Part shown: positions 1 through 10,086 of the stretch, one piece after another | Position numbering within the stretch: position 1 is the first letter of the stretch | How the letters are laid out: every line of letters starts with the position of its first letter | Source: Halobacteriales archaeon QS_5_68_33 | GTDB taxonomy: Archaea; Halobacteriota; Halobacteria; Halobacteriales; Haloarculaceae | Direction of reading: 5' to 3' | Assembly (NCBI GenBank): GCA_003023785.1 | Contig: PXRS01000043.1 | Location: forward strand, 40,248-75,039 | Length of the DNA stretch: 34,792 bases | Translations under genes and position numbers: made by a program | The notes under the pieces: generated by a model | Database searches by the model: none | The model's input: only the letters and a program-made list of their open reading frames with translations | Told to the model about the DNA's origin: nothing

Positions 1-661
1 TACGTGAGTCCGAGTTCGTCCTGCAGGTCTTCGAGGAGGTTGACGATCCGCGCTTGCACGCTCACGTCCAGCGCGCTCACGGGTTCGTCGAGCACGAGGA
101 AGTCGGGTTCGAGCGCGAGCGCACGGGCGATGCCGACCCGCTGGCGCTGCCCGCCCGAGAACTGGTGGGGGTAGCGGTAGTAGTGCTCGCGCTGGAGTCC
201 GACACGGTCGAGCAGGTCGAACACTCGCTCTCGCCGCACGTCGGGGGTCTCCCAGCCGTGGCCGTCGAGCGGTTCGCGGACGATCTCGCCGACCGTCATC
301 CGGTCGTTCAGGCTCGCTTCGGGGTCCTGAAAGACGAGCTGTGCGTCCCGCTGCCACCGACGGAGCGACCGGCCGGACAGGTCGGTTATCTCGACGCCGC
401 GCGACCGGACGGACCCGCCCGTCGCGTCGTCGAGTCCGACCACGGTTCGGCCGAGCGTCGTCTTGCCGCAGCCTGACTCGCCGACGAGGCCGAGCGTCTC
501 CCCTTTCCGTACGTCGAAGGTGACGCCGTCGACCGCTCTCACGGGGTCGGTAAACAGGCCGTCCGCGTCGAAGTGTTTCTTCAGTCCCTCGACGCGCACG
601 AACGGCTCCCCGCGCTCGACCGAGTCGTCGAGTCCCGACACGTCGGGGCCGCGGCGAAGCA

Positions 662-662
<1 letters not shown>
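1..662 (-). CDS. Dipeptide/oligopeptide ABC transporter ATPase (DppF/OppF-like), 3' end outside window
   Basis: This is the second ATPase of a dipeptide/oligopeptide importer; it acts on the cytoplasmic face of the membrane and powers uptake by ATP hydrolysis. About 220 N-terminal residues are visible. They hold Walker A GESGCGKT (residues 61-68), a Q-loop region [10 protein letters not shown], the ABC signature FSGGQRQRV and Walker B LVLDEP. The ATG at 660-662 shares its A with the TGA of the preceding ATPase gene (TGATG), so the two are translationally coupled. The C-terminal part, where this family usually carries an oligopeptide-transporter extension, lies beyond the window. The substrate (peptide, or another family-5 substrate such as a sugar or nickel) cannot be told from sequence. 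The family is certain. Confidence 0.95.
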
Positions 663-1716
<1,054 letters not shown>

Positions 1717-1720
<4 letters not shown>

Positions 1721-3234
1721 GCGCCACCTCCGCGGTCGACGCCGCCGGTATCGGCGGCGTCGGTGTCCGACTTGGGGTCGATCGCGTCGCGGATCCCGTC
1801 ACCGAGCGCGTTGAACCCGATGACGACGACCGTGATCAGGACGCCGGGGACGATGGAGATGTGCCACGAGGACGTCCCGATGTAGGGCTGGCCGAGCCCG
1901 ATCGCGCGGCCCCACTCGGGAACGGGCGGGTTCACGCCGAGGCCGAGGTAGGAGAGCCCGGCGATACCGATGATGACGCCGCCGAGGCTCATCGACCCAT
2001 AGACGAGCAGGTAGCCGGCGATGTAGGGGAGGATGTGTTTGCGCATGATCGTCGACGGTCGCTGGCCGAGGCCGCGCGCGGCGTCGACCCATTCGCGCTC
2101 GGCGGTCTGGAGCGCTGGCCCGCGGATCGCGCGCCAGAGTCCCGGCCACCCGGCCCCGGCGAAGATCAGTGCGAGCAGGAGGCCGCCGTCGAAGACGTTC
2201 GCCAGCCAGGTCCCCCCGAGGACGACCGACAGCATGATCAACACCAGCAGCCCCGGCAGCGCCATGATCGAGTCGGAGAGCAGGACCAGTCCGAGGTCGA
2301 CCCGGCCTCTGTAGTAGGCCGACGCCATCGCCAGCGAGGTCGCGATCAGCGTGCTGAGGCCGATAGTGACGAGTCCGATCGTCAGCGAGAGCCGCGCGCC
2401 GTACATGATGAAGGTGAACAGGTCCTGGCCGCTCGGCATCGTGCCGAACGGGTGGAATCGGCCGAAGTCGTCGTAGCTCCACAGGCCCACGTTCGCACTG
2501 CCCGTCGAAGTCGACTGGCTGTTGGCGTTTCCGACCGCCACCTCCTCGACCGCGCCCGCGTCGGCGTTCCAGTACTGTATCTGGTAGCTGTAGGGGTCGA
2601 CGTTGTTCACCTGGTTGGTCGTCGGTGCGAGCGTGGGACCGAAGACGACCGTCGACAGGAACAGGAGGACGATGGCGAACCCGAACAGTCCCCAGTAGTG
2701 CGACCGGAAGCGGTCGACGACGTCGTCTCGGGGCGTCCAGTCGGCGACCCGGTAGTGCGAGCGGTACCAGCGGTAGCCGACCCACAGCCAGACCAGTCCG
2801 ACGCCCGTGTAGAGATAGACGACCGCGACTCGGACGAGCCAGGCGTGTGCCGGCTCCAGCCCGAGGAACGTGCCGACCCACTGCCCGCCGTCGAAGTAGA
2901 CCGGGCCGACGACCCACTCGCCGGAGACGGTCGAGTAGTAGCCGCTGCTGGGAACGGTCTCCCGGGAGAGCAGTCGCGGGAGGTCGGCGGCCCATCGCTC
3001 GAAGCCGACGAGCGCACCGGTCCCGACGCTGAACGGGACCGCCTGAATCCCGTTGAACGCACGGACCGAATCGAGGGCGATCGAGCTCGCGAACTCCAGC
3101 ACCGCCCCAAGTTCGAGACCGAGGAGGACAGCCGCGACGGACGCCCAGACGGTCGCGGGCTTCGGGTTTTGCAGGAGACGGCTCCCCGTCGACGTCTGGC
3201 TGACGCCGCGGGGGTCGTCGCGCGAGACGGTCAC
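1717..3234 (-). CDS. ABC transporter permease (DppC/OppC-like) with long N-terminal region
   Basis: This is an inner-membrane permease that pairs with DppB to form the translocation path. The start is GTG at 3232-3234, overlapping the dppB-like stop by four bases (GTGA), giving 505 residues. Typical DppC proteins have about 300. The extra 200 residues form two or three further membrane segments (for example TVWASVAAVLLGLELGAV and WLVRVAVVYLYTGVGLVWLW) and an aromatic-rich stretch that could lie outside the cell. The C-terminal 300 residues are a standard BPD permease domain, with the EAA-type loop AARGLGQRPSTIMRKHILP that docks on the ATPase. The extended form is, as I recall, common in haloarchaea; its role is unknown. 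Confidence 0.92.
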
Positions 3235-4277
3235 GCGTCGCCCTCCAGTCCGATCCGCGGGTCGATCAGCGTATAGAGCACGTCCTGGAAGAGGTTGATG
3301 CCGACCAGCATCAGGATGAACACGTACATGAGCGTCCCGAGAACCGGGATGTCGCCCTCGATGGCGGCCCTGAGGAACAGCGACCCCATGCCGCTGATGC
3401 CGAAGACGCTCTCGACGAGGACCGAGCCGCCGACGAGCAGGAACGCTTCGGTCGTGATGATCGGCACGAGCGGCACCAGCGCGTTCCGGAAGACGTGTTT
3501 CCACACCAGTCGACCGCCCGATACCCCTTTCGCCCGCGCGAAGTCGATGTACTGTTCGTTTTTCACTTCCATCACCGCTGTCCGTCCGATCCGTATCTCG
3601 TTGCCCATCGACGCCGACCCGAGGACGAGGGCGGCCGGCGCGACCTTCTTGACCGCGGCGAGAGTGTTACCCGGCTGGAGGAACAGGTTCAGCGGATTGT
3701 CCGCCATGTATCCGAGGCCGGGATTCCCGGTTATCGCGCCCGTCCGGACGCCGAGAAGCTCCCACTCGATGCCGAACAGCGCCTCGGAGTTGATCAGCAG
3801 GGAGAGCACGACCGCCGCGAGCCAGAAATTCGGCATCGCCCGCCAGGAGATGCCCGAGAAGGACGTGAGGTAGTCGGCGAGCGTGTTCGACCGGGTCCCG
3901 GCGTAGAAGCCGAGCGGGACGCCGACGAACACGGCGATCAGCACCGACCAGAAGCCGAGCCAGAGGGTCTGCGGGAGGAAGTCGAGGACGAGCGTGTTGA
4001 CGTTCGTCCCGGAGTAGACGACCCACGTCCGTCCGAGGTCGAACACCGCCATGTCGGTCATGAAATCGATGTACTGCTGGAGCGGCGGCTGGTCGAGACC
4101 CAGCTTCGTCCGGATCGACTGGTACTTGTCGCTGGCCGTCGGGTCGGCGTCGCTGACGAGCGCCGCCGCGGGGTCTATCGGCCCCATGAACACGGCGAAC
4201 CAGGTGAAACTGGTGCCGAGCCAGACGACCGGCACCGCGAGCAGGAACCGTTTACCGAGATATCGGAGCCGTTTCAT
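3231..4277 (-). CDS. ABC transporter permease (DppB/OppB-like)
   Basis: This is the first permease of the importer, 348 residues, normal for the family. It begins MKRLRYLGKRFLLAVP with a basic N-terminus and a first membrane helix, followed by the periplasmic-side DppB N-terminal region (KLGLDQPPLQQYIDF) and about five more helices. The ATPase-docking EAA loop is visible as DFARAKGVSGGRLVWKH. The start is ATG at 4275-4277. A 95-bp gap separates it from the binding-protein gene, the only real gap in the cluster. That spacing is common where the abundant binding protein is expressed above the membrane genes. No terminator was recognised in the gap. Confidence 0.95.
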   Translation of the reverse strand: MKRLRYLGKRFLLAVPVVWLGTSFTWFAVFMGPIDPAAALVSDADPTASDKYQSIRTKLGLDQPPLQQYIDFMTDMAVFDLGRTWVVYSGTNVNTLVLDFLPQTLWLGFWSVLIAVFVGVPLGFYAGTRSNTLADYLTSFSGISWRAMPNFWLAAVVLSLLINSEALFGIEWELLGVRTGAITGNPGLGYMADNPLNLFLQPGNTLAAVKKVAPAALVLGSASMGNEIRIGRTAVMEVKNEQYIDFARAKGVSGGRLVWKHVFRNALVPLVPIITTEAFLLVGGSVLVESVFGISGMGSLFLRAAIEGDIPVLGTLMYVFILMLVGINLFQDVLYTLIDPRIGLEGDA

Positions 4278-4372
4278 CTCTCAGGTGTATGGTGTCTGAA
4301 CTGTCTGGTAGCTGGAACGCGGGCCCGGACCCACCTCGGACCGTCGTTCGGCCGACGAGCGACCGGGAGCGG

Positions 4373-6334
4373 TTAGCTCCGGTCGATCTGTACGTCGATG
4401 TACGTCTTGTCGCCCATCACGCCGGGCGGCGTGTAGTCGAGGTCGTCCGTCCAGTAGGTCCGGTTGACCCGGATGGCCAGCGGGATCTGCTGGACGACCT
4501 GCCAGTTCGTCTCGATGGTCGCGAGGTAGGCCATGTCGCGCTTGCGCTGGTTTTCCTTGCCCGGCCCGCGGTTCGGCACGTAGTTGTTCTGCCAGGCGTC
4601 GGCGGCGGTCTCCATGTACTCCGTGGCCCACTCGCCGTCCTCGGTCCGCTCGCCCCACTGGCTCGCCTGGTCGATCGACACGTTGGGATGGTAGAACCGG
4701 AGCAGGTTGTCCGATTCGGGCCACTCCGCCGAGTCACCGAGCGTGTAGAAGTCCAGCTGCTTCTCGAAGACGCCCTTGCTGATCAGCGTCCCGTAGTCCG
4801 CTCGCTCGACGTTGACGGTGATCCCGAGCGCCTGGGCCTTCTGCTGGACGCGCGACCCGACGGCCGACGAGACGGGGTCTTTCGCGATGGTGAAGGTGTA
4901 CTCCTCGCCGTCGAATCCGGCGTCTTCGACCTTCTGACGGGCCTCCTGGATGCGAGACTCGCCTCGCCCCCAGATGTAGCCGTCAGACCCCCAGGGCGTC
5001 TGTGCCATCGCGCCCTCGGCGGTGTGGGCCTCGTAGGCGGCCGACGGGCTGTTGAAGTCGCCGAGACTCGACGGATAGATCGACGGCGGCACCATCGAGT
5101 AGGCGGGCTCCTGATCCGGGTAGAGGTTCGCCGCGATGTCGTCCTGGTTCAGCACCAGCGCGAAGGCCTGTCGGACCGGTTTGGGCACCTTGTCGCAGTT
5201 GAACAGGACCGTGTCGACACCGATGTCACCGACCTCTGCGGTGTTGACTTCGGTGCCGTTCTCCAGGGTGTACCGACCGACTTCCCGTCCGGCGCCGATC
5301 TCCTCCATCCCGGAGCGACTCGCGGGGTCGAACTTCGTCGATGGGACACTGAACACGTCGACGTTGTCGTTGAGCGCGCGCTTGTACACCGCGTCCTCGT
5401 CACTGAGGATGACGCTCTCGATCCGCTCGACGTTCGGGTCGGTCCCGTGGTAGTCGTCGTGACGCGTCATGACGAGCTTGCTCCCCTTGCTCCAGGTCTC
5501 GATCTGGAAGGGGCCGGTCCCGGCGACCTTCGGGCCGCCGTTCCCGGTGCCGAACGCCTCCTGGTAGCCGTACTCGCCGTCCGTCTCGACCCCCTCGCGC
5601 TCGATGTCGCCGACGGTGTTCTCCGGGTAGACCACGAACGCGCTCTCCGAGGCGATCTGTGCGAGCCCCGCGTGGAACGGAGCCTCGACGTCGAACTCGA
5701 AGACGTGGGTCTCGGGGGCACGAACCGCCAGCGACCCCGGAACGTAGTCGGACAGCTCGGCCGTCTCCGGGTCGTTCGCGCTCTTGTCCTTCTCGTGTGC
5801 GACGGTGAACGTCCCGCCGAGCATGTCGTCGTTGTTCTGGGTCTTTGGCGACTGAGCCAGCCGCTCCCAGCAGTAGACGATGTCGGACGCGGTCAGTTCC
5901 GAACCGTCGTGGAAGGTGACCCCCTCTTTCAGCTCGAAGCGGTAAGTCGTCCCGTCGTCGGAGATCTCGTAGTCCGCTGCGAGGTTCGTGGTCGGCGGGA
6001 GCTTGCCGTTGTCGTAGCGCATCAGCGTCTCGGCCCACTGGTTGATCCCGCCGTTGCCCTTGACCACAGGGTCCATCGACGTGATCTCGCTCCCGCTGGC
6101 GAGCCGGAGCGTCTCGCCGCTCATTTCCCCGCTCTCGGTCTCATCGGCGTTGTCGGTGCCTCCGGAGTCGTCCGTGCCGTCGCTCGACGACTCCTCCGAA
6201 TCGGACTCGCCGTCGGCTCGCGTGTCGGTCGCCGCCGCGTCGCCGTCCGTCGACCCACCCGAGCAGCCGGCGATCGCCGCCGCCGCGCCCGTCGCCGCGA
6301 CCGTGAGGAATCGACGCCGTGTCTTGTCGGGCAT
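4373..6334 (-). CDS. Family 5 extracellular solute-binding lipoprotein (DppA/OppA-like)
   Basis: This is the substrate-capturing lipoprotein of the ABC importer, about 653 residues. The N-terminus has a Tat signal (TRRRFLTVAA) followed by a lipobox ending in IAGC (Cys 24), so it should be exported folded and anchored by lipid, as is usual in haloarchaea. A Ser/Asp/Glu/Gly-rich linker follows (residues 25-70), then the SBP_bac_5 fold with FHDGSELTASDIVYCWERL. An ATG at 6332-6334 is preferred over the GTG one codon upstream, because the RR motif is then close to the start and a TATA-like box lies 24-30 bases away. It leads the cluster of permeases and ATPases. The substrate is probably a peptide, but family 5 also includes sugar and nickel binders. 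Confidence 0.93.
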   Translation of the reverse strand: MPDKTRRRFLTVAATGAAAAIAGCSGGSTDGDAAATDTRADGESDSEESSSDGTDDSGGTDNADETESGEMSGETLRLASGSEITSMDPVVKGNGGINQWAETLMRYDNGKLPPTTNLAADYEISDDGTTYRFELKEGVTFHDGSELTASDIVYCWERLAQSPKTQNNDDMLGGTFTVAHEKDKSANDPETAELSDYVPGSLAVRAPETHVFEFDVEAPFHAGLAQIASESAFVVYPENTVGDIEREGVETDGEYGYQEAFGTGNGGPKVAGTGPFQIETWSKGSKLVMTRHDDYHGTDPNVERIESVILSDEDAVYKRALNDNVDVFSVPSTKFDPASRSGMEEIGAGREVGRYTLENGTEVNTAEVGDIGVDTVLFNCDKVPKPVRQAFALVLNQDDIAANLYPDQEPAYSMVPPSIYPSSLGDFNSPSAAYEAHTAEGAMAQTPWGSDGYIWGRGESRIQEARQKVEDAGFDGEEYTFTIAKDPVSSAVGSRVQQKAQALGITVNVERADYGTLISKGVFEKQLDFYTLGDSAEWPESDNLLRFYHPNVSIDQASQWGERTEDGEWATEYMETAADAWQNNYVPNRGPGKENQRKRDMAYLATIETNWQVVQQIPLAIRVNRTYWTDDLDYTPPGVMGDKTYIDVQIDRS

Positions 6335-6357
6335 CACTCGACAGGTAGAACATCCGG

Positions 6358-6364
6358 TATAATA
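6358..6364 (-). promoter_or_regulatory. TATA-like box of the dppA-like gene
   Basis: The minus strand reads GGGTATTATA, ending 24 bases before the ATG at 6334. This spacing fits an archaeal TATA box driving a leaderless or nearly leaderless transcript of the transporter operon. Confidence 0.5.
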
Positions 6365-6545
6365 CCCTTGCTAAGAGGTCTATATGCCGTACCGGCTCGG
6401 ATCCGAGCGCTATCCCCTGCGGGGTTCGATACGTTCCACCCTGTGGGTTGGCCGTCCGGTACGTGACCGGCCGTACCGATATATAGATCTCCGTTATCAG
6501 CCCTCGAGCGAAACGTTTGTGACAGTTTCGGCCCACGGTACAGAT

Positions 6546-7031
6546 ATGCCCGACTCCACCGACGACGGCGCGGGCGACCCGGGTGCGTGGGAGCGAACGG
6601 TCACCGAGATGCGCGAACTGGCGGCCGACCGCGAGGCCGACGGGTGGGAGACGGTGACCGTCCGGGCCGGCGACACCGCGCCCGAACCGCCGGAGGCCGG
6701 CGAGAGCGACCGGTTCGGGTTCGTCTACACCGTCCCGGGTAGCGCCGCCGACCCGTTCCGGGCCGTGTACGAAGCCGGGCAGTTCGACTCGTACACGGTG
6801 TATCGCCGCCGGGCCGGTGACACGCTGTTTCTCGTCACGGAGGTCGCGGACACGGACGCCGAGCGCGCGGTCTACCTCGCCGGGGCAGTCGACCTCGGCG
6901 TCGCCGGGGACCTGCGGGAGACCGCAGCCGAGGCCGGCGAACTGCACAGCCACGTCCAGTTGCTCGACCGGACGCACCTCGGGTCCTTCCGCCACGACGA
7001 CCCCGCGGCCTTCTTCCCATCGCTGGGTTGA
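6546..7031 (+). CDS. Uncharacterised acidic haloarchaeal protein
   Basis: The product has 161 residues and I do not recognise its function. It is soluble and acidic (MPDSTDDGAGDPG... start), with no signal peptide, no membrane segment and no cysteine motif. An N-terminal helix containing the conserved-looking ERTVTEMRELAADREADGW leads into an alpha/beta body with GFVYTVPG and SYTVYRRRAGD. The protein resembles small conserved haloarchaeal DUF families, but I cannot assign one with confidence. The ATG at 6546 was chosen because upstream in-frame sequence reads as unconserved promoter DNA. The gene is divergent from the transporter operon and shares its intergenic region. The metallophosphoesterase starts 64 bases downstream on the same strand. 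Confidence 0.75.
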   Translation: MPDSTDDGAGDPGAWERTVTEMRELAADREADGWETVTVRAGDTAPEPPEAGESDRFGFVYTVPGSAADPFRAVYEAGQFDSYTVYRRRAGDTLFLVTEVADTDAERAVYLAGAVDLGVAGDLRETAAEAGELHSHVQLLDRTHLGSFRHDDPAAFFPSLG

Positions 7032-7095
7032 GAAACACACTCACGGATCTCCCTCTGTATGGGGGTTTTTGCTTTCAGGCCCCGAAACGCGTACT

Positions 7096-8067
7096 GTGAC
7101 GCGATACAACGAGTTCGAACCTGGCGACCACCCGGGAGCGGTGATGGCGCGGCTGGCCGAACCGACCGCGGCGACGGAGACGACCTTCGCCGTCGTCGCC
7201 GACCCGCACGTGGGGAAGCGAACCGAGGGCACGTCGAAGCTGTTCGACCGGACGGAGACACACTTCCGGAACGCGCTGGCCGACGCCAGCGAGCGCGGCG
7301 TCGACGCGGTGTGTTCGGTCGGCGACCTGACCAAAGACGGCGAGCCGTACAACTACGACGCCGTCGACAGAGCGCTCGACGCGCTCGACGTGCCGTTCCA
7401 CGCGGTGCCGGGCAACCACGATGTGCCCAAATCGCGGGACGAGCACGACACGATGGCGGTCTCGGAGTTCGCCGCCCGGTACGCGCCCGGTGGTTCGTAC
7501 CCGTTCAGCGCGAGCGTCGGCGACGTGGACGTCGTCGGGTTCAACACCGCCGGAGCGGCCGACCGGCTGTTCGAGAGCCACGACGGCCAGCTCGACCCCG
7601 AGAAGCCCGACGCGGTCCGCGAGGCGCTCGCGGGAGCCGACGACCCGGTCGTCCTCGCACACCACAACCTGCCCGCGATGTACGACCAGTTGCGCGCACA
7701 TCGCGACGCCGTCGAACCGGAGATGGGGATCCCGCCGATCACCCGCCGCGGCGACGCCTACGCCGAGACGCTGGCCGAGGGCGGAACGTCGCTCCTGCTG
7801 ACCGGCCACCTCCACATGCCTGCGACGGCGAAGCAGGCCGGCGTGCGCGAGGTGATGGTCCCGACGACCTGCTCGTTCCCCCAGGCATACCTGACGGTCA
7901 CCGTCGACGCCGACCGCACGACGGTCCGGTTCCACCCGGTCGCCGACCGCGACGGCACGCGCCACGCGTTCGACGAGCGGTCGAGAAACTCCGCCACGTC
8001 GCGCGGACTGACCGCCATGGCCGCGGACCGACTCGCGCGCTTCCCGCTGGTCGACGAACGGCGGTGA
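7096..8067 (+). CDS. Metallophosphoesterase (calcineurin-like)
   Basis: This is a cytoplasmic dinuclear-metal phosphoesterase of about 323 residues. The metal-ligand motifs appear in order: DPH (in VVADPHVG), GDLTKDGE, GNHD (in AVPGNHDVP), the HHN of VLAHHNLPA and a C-terminal GHLH (in LTGHLHMP). The substrate is unknown; relatives act on cyclic nucleotides, phosphoproteins or nucleotides, and the sequence gives no clue which. The start is uncertain: GTG at 7096 gives MTRYNEFEPGDHPG, while ATG at 7144 (MARLAEP) would drop 16 residues and still keep all motifs. It converges with nreA, with an 80-bp gap between the two stops. Confidence 0.9.
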   Translation: MTRYNEFEPGDHPGAVMARLAEPTAATETTFAVVADPHVGKRTEGTSKLFDRTETHFRNALADASERGVDAVCSVGDLTKDGEPYNYDAVDRALDALDVPFHAVPGNHDVPKSRDEHDTMAVSEFAARYAPGGSYPFSASVGDVDVVGFNTAGAADRLFESHDGQLDPEKPDAVREALAGADDPVVLAHHNLPAMYDQLRAHRDAVEPEMGIPPITRRGDAYAETLAEGGTSLLLTGHLHMPATAKQAGVREVMVPTTCSFPQAYLTVTVDADRTTVRFHPVADRDGTRHAFDERSRNSATSRGLTAMAADRLARFPLVDERR

Positions 8068-8147
8068 GGCCGTCCGTTCCAGCCGCGACGACGACGGGCC
8101 GAACGCGAGCACGCGGAGGTCGGGGCCGAGCGGCGCGCGGAAGTCGG

Positions 8148-9428
8148 TCAGCGGGCGCGGTCCAGTTGCCCGCAGAAGTCGGTCAGCGCGGTCTGGAGGC
8201 CGGCGACGAGGGTGGACTTGCGCCGCAGCGCGGTCCGGGAGATGGGGAGTTGGGGCTCCAGCGCCTGGAGCGCGTCGCGGAAGGTCTCGGCCTCGCCGTG
8301 GTCGCCCTCGAAGGCGTGGCGCACCCCCTCGCGGACCTGCCAGACGCCGACCGGCGCCCAGTAGTCGTCGGTCACCTCGCGGAGGACGAGACACTTCGCC
8401 TGTCGGTCGCGCTCCCGGAGGTGCTCCAGCACGCCCAGGCGGGCGGCGTAGTAGGCGCCGGCCGTCTCCTCGACGTAGCCGGTGCGACCCTCGTAGCCCT
8501 CGTGGGCACTGGCGAGGTAGTAGTCGCTCGCCTCGGGGTTCCAGACGCTGTCGGGCGCTTTCATCTCGACGAGTTCGAACTCCCAGTTGCCCGGCGTCAG
8601 AATCACCCAGTAGCGGTTGCCCATGTACTCGTTGGCCCAGACCTGAACGGTGTCGACGCTGTTGCTGTGCTGGAGACCGCCCCGGAGGTACTGGCCGACG
8701 GTGTCGTCGACGGCGGTGATCGACCACCGCGTCGGGACGAGTCGCCGGTTCTCCCCCTGACCCAGCGCGCCGGCCGAGAGGATGGTGTTGATGTCGTAGA
8801 CGTCGAACCCCCGGCGGTAGAGGTAGGTCATCGCCCCCTCGGCGCGCCAGTCGTCGTCTTCCAGGGTCTTCTCGACGGCGCGCGGGACGTGCGGGTTCTC
8901 CGCGAGTTCGGCGTCCCTGGCGCGGGCCCGCGGTCCGGTCGGCGTGGTGATGTCGTCGAAGGCCATGTTCAGGTCCGGGGTGTCGGCGAGGCCGACTTCG
9001 ACATCAACGGGGCGGTCGGCGATGGCCACCTCGCGCTGGACGCCGACGAACCCGTCCCAGGTGTCGTCGACGTCAACGTCGGCCGAGCGCGTGGAGTTGA
9101 GGAGGCCGGAGCGGCGCTGGAGGACGTCCTCGACGCCCAGGCCCCGCGCGTACCAGTCGCCGCTGGTCGCGTAGGCGGCGGCGTCGGCGTCCTCGGCCAT
9201 CGGCGAAAGCACGCCCGTCGAGACGTTCGGGTAGCCCGACCGCCCGACGAACACCTCCGGCGCCGTCGACCCGAAGAGCGCGTCGCCCTGGAGGCGCTCG
9301 TCGAACTGCTCGGCGACGCCCTCCAGGTGTTCGGTGATCGCGTAGGACTTCTCCTCGGCGAGACGGCGCCGCTCGTCGGCCTCGTCGCGCTGGAAGTCCG
9401 CCACGAACTCGTCGAGACCAATTCCCAT
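8148..9428 (-). CDS. nreA: DNA repair protein NreA
   Basis: NreA is an archaeal protein that works with the PCNA sliding clamp in repair of DNA damage such as mitomycin lesions. This copy has 426 residues, standard for the family, with the archaeal Nre hallmarks GRSGYPNVSTGVLSP near the N-terminus and a conserved C-terminal half (YYLASAHEGYEGR, WQVREGVRHAF). The last residues include QTALTDFC, a near-match to a PCNA-interacting PIP box (QxxL/I/MxxFF), with Cys in place of the second aromatic. The ATG at 9426-9428 (MGIGLDEFVADF) is chosen over the upstream in-frame TTG. An AT-rich stretch (GATTGAAACC on the minus strand, about 9451-9460) at the right distance may be its promoter. Confidence 0.92.
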   Translation of the reverse strand: MGIGLDEFVADFQRDEADERRRLAEEKSYAITEHLEGVAEQFDERLQGDALFGSTAPEVFVGRSGYPNVSTGVLSPMAEDADAAAYATSGDWYARGLGVEDVLQRRSGLLNSTRSADVDVDDTWDGFVGVQREVAIADRPVDVEVGLADTPDLNMAFDDITTPTGPRARARDAELAENPHVPRAVEKTLEDDDWRAEGAMTYLYRRGFDVYDINTILSAGALGQGENRRLVPTRWSITAVDDTVGQYLRGGLQHSNSVDTVQVWANEYMGNRYWVILTPGNWEFELVEMKAPDSVWNPEASDYYLASAHEGYEGRTGYVEETAGAYYAARLGVLEHLRERDRQAKCLVLREVTDDYWAPVGVWQVREGVRHAFEGDHGEAETFRDALQALEPQLPISRTALRRKSTLVAGLQTALTDFCGQLDRAR

Positions 9429-9678
9429 ACATGTGATATCGGGACCCAGCGGTTTCAATCAGTCGATAGTCGCCACGCCGGAACCGGTCGACCTCGCCTC
9501 GTTGGAGGGATTCCGACCGTCCGGGGTCCCGGCCCGGTAGCACTGCTCGCCGGGTTCGGCCCCCCGGAGCAAAAACCCCGCCCACCCCGGGACTGTGCAG
9601 ACATCTCGCAGGCAGGGCTTCCCGAGAGACCGCCCGGAGAGCACAAGACCCGAGTGGTATCGGCCCGCAGCGGACGCC

Positions 9679-10002
9679 ATGACGAAGTGGCTCCGGAGCG
9701 GGCGCCGGCGGGACCTCTCGTTCATCCTCTACGACGAGGGGTCGCTCCACGGGCAGGCGCTCAAGTCGCGGCTGGAATCGCACTACGGCGAACGCATCGA
9801 CCCCAAGTCCTTCTACGGGGCGCTGGACGCGCTCGTGGACGGTGGCCACCTCGAACTGCAGGAGTCGGGCATCCACGACGAGTACCTGCTGACCGACGCG
9901 GGCCGGGAGCTGCTCGAAAGCCATCTCGCGTGGGTGCGCGAACGGACGGGCGACGGGGAGGGGACGGGCGACGGGAAGCCTGACGGCGAGAACTCCGAGT
10001 GA
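9679..10002 (+). CDS. PadR-like winged-helix regulator
   Basis: This is a 107-residue DNA-binding protein with a PadR-type winged helix. The helices are RRRDLSFILYDEGSLHGQALKSRLE (residues 9-33) and DPKSFYGALDALVDGGHL, and the wing is ELQESGIHDEYLLTDAGREL. A Gly/Asp/Glu-rich tail follows (residues 90-107). PadR proteins usually repress a nearby gene and respond to small molecules; no target is evident here. The start is ATG 9679, with an AT-richer GTGGTATCGG about 20 bases upstream. The stop TGA (10000-10002) is the left flank of a palindromic repeat, so the repeat begins at the very next base. The gene converges on the acyl-CoA dehydrogenase gene. Confidence 0.85.
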   Translation: MTKWLRSGRRRDLSFILYDEGSLHGQALKSRLESHYGERIDPKSFYGALDALVDGGHLELQESGIHDEYLLTDAGRELLESHLAWVRERTGDGEGTGDGKPDGENSE

Positions 10003-10080
10003 TACGGTCGGTTGTACCGATGTACCGGTATTTCGCCGACCGATTCGACGAAATCTGGAACTGATTTACAACCGACCGTA
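10003..10080 (+). repeat. 78-bp palindromic repeat, copy A
   Basis: The outer arms are TACGGTCGGTTGTA (10003-10016) and TACAACCGACCGTA (10067-10080), perfect inverted repeats. The inner arms (CCGGTATTTCGCCGA and TCGACGAAATCTGG) also pair imperfectly, so the whole unit can fold into one long hairpin. It is flanked by TGA on both sides; the left TGA is the stop codon of the PadR-like gene. It lies between convergent genes and could also serve as a bidirectional terminator. Confidence 0.9.
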
Positions 10081-10086
10081 TGAGGG

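Noticed and set aside
4289-6466. A 725-residue plus-strand open frame opposite the solute-binding protein gene
   Set aside because: Antisense shadow; the minus strand has a Tat lipoprotein with family motifs, a TATA box and an operon context.
7059-9983. A 974-residue plus-strand open frame across the phosphoesterase and nreA
   Set aside because: It crosses two recognised genes in another frame or strand and its translation is low-complexity Arg/Gly/Pro.
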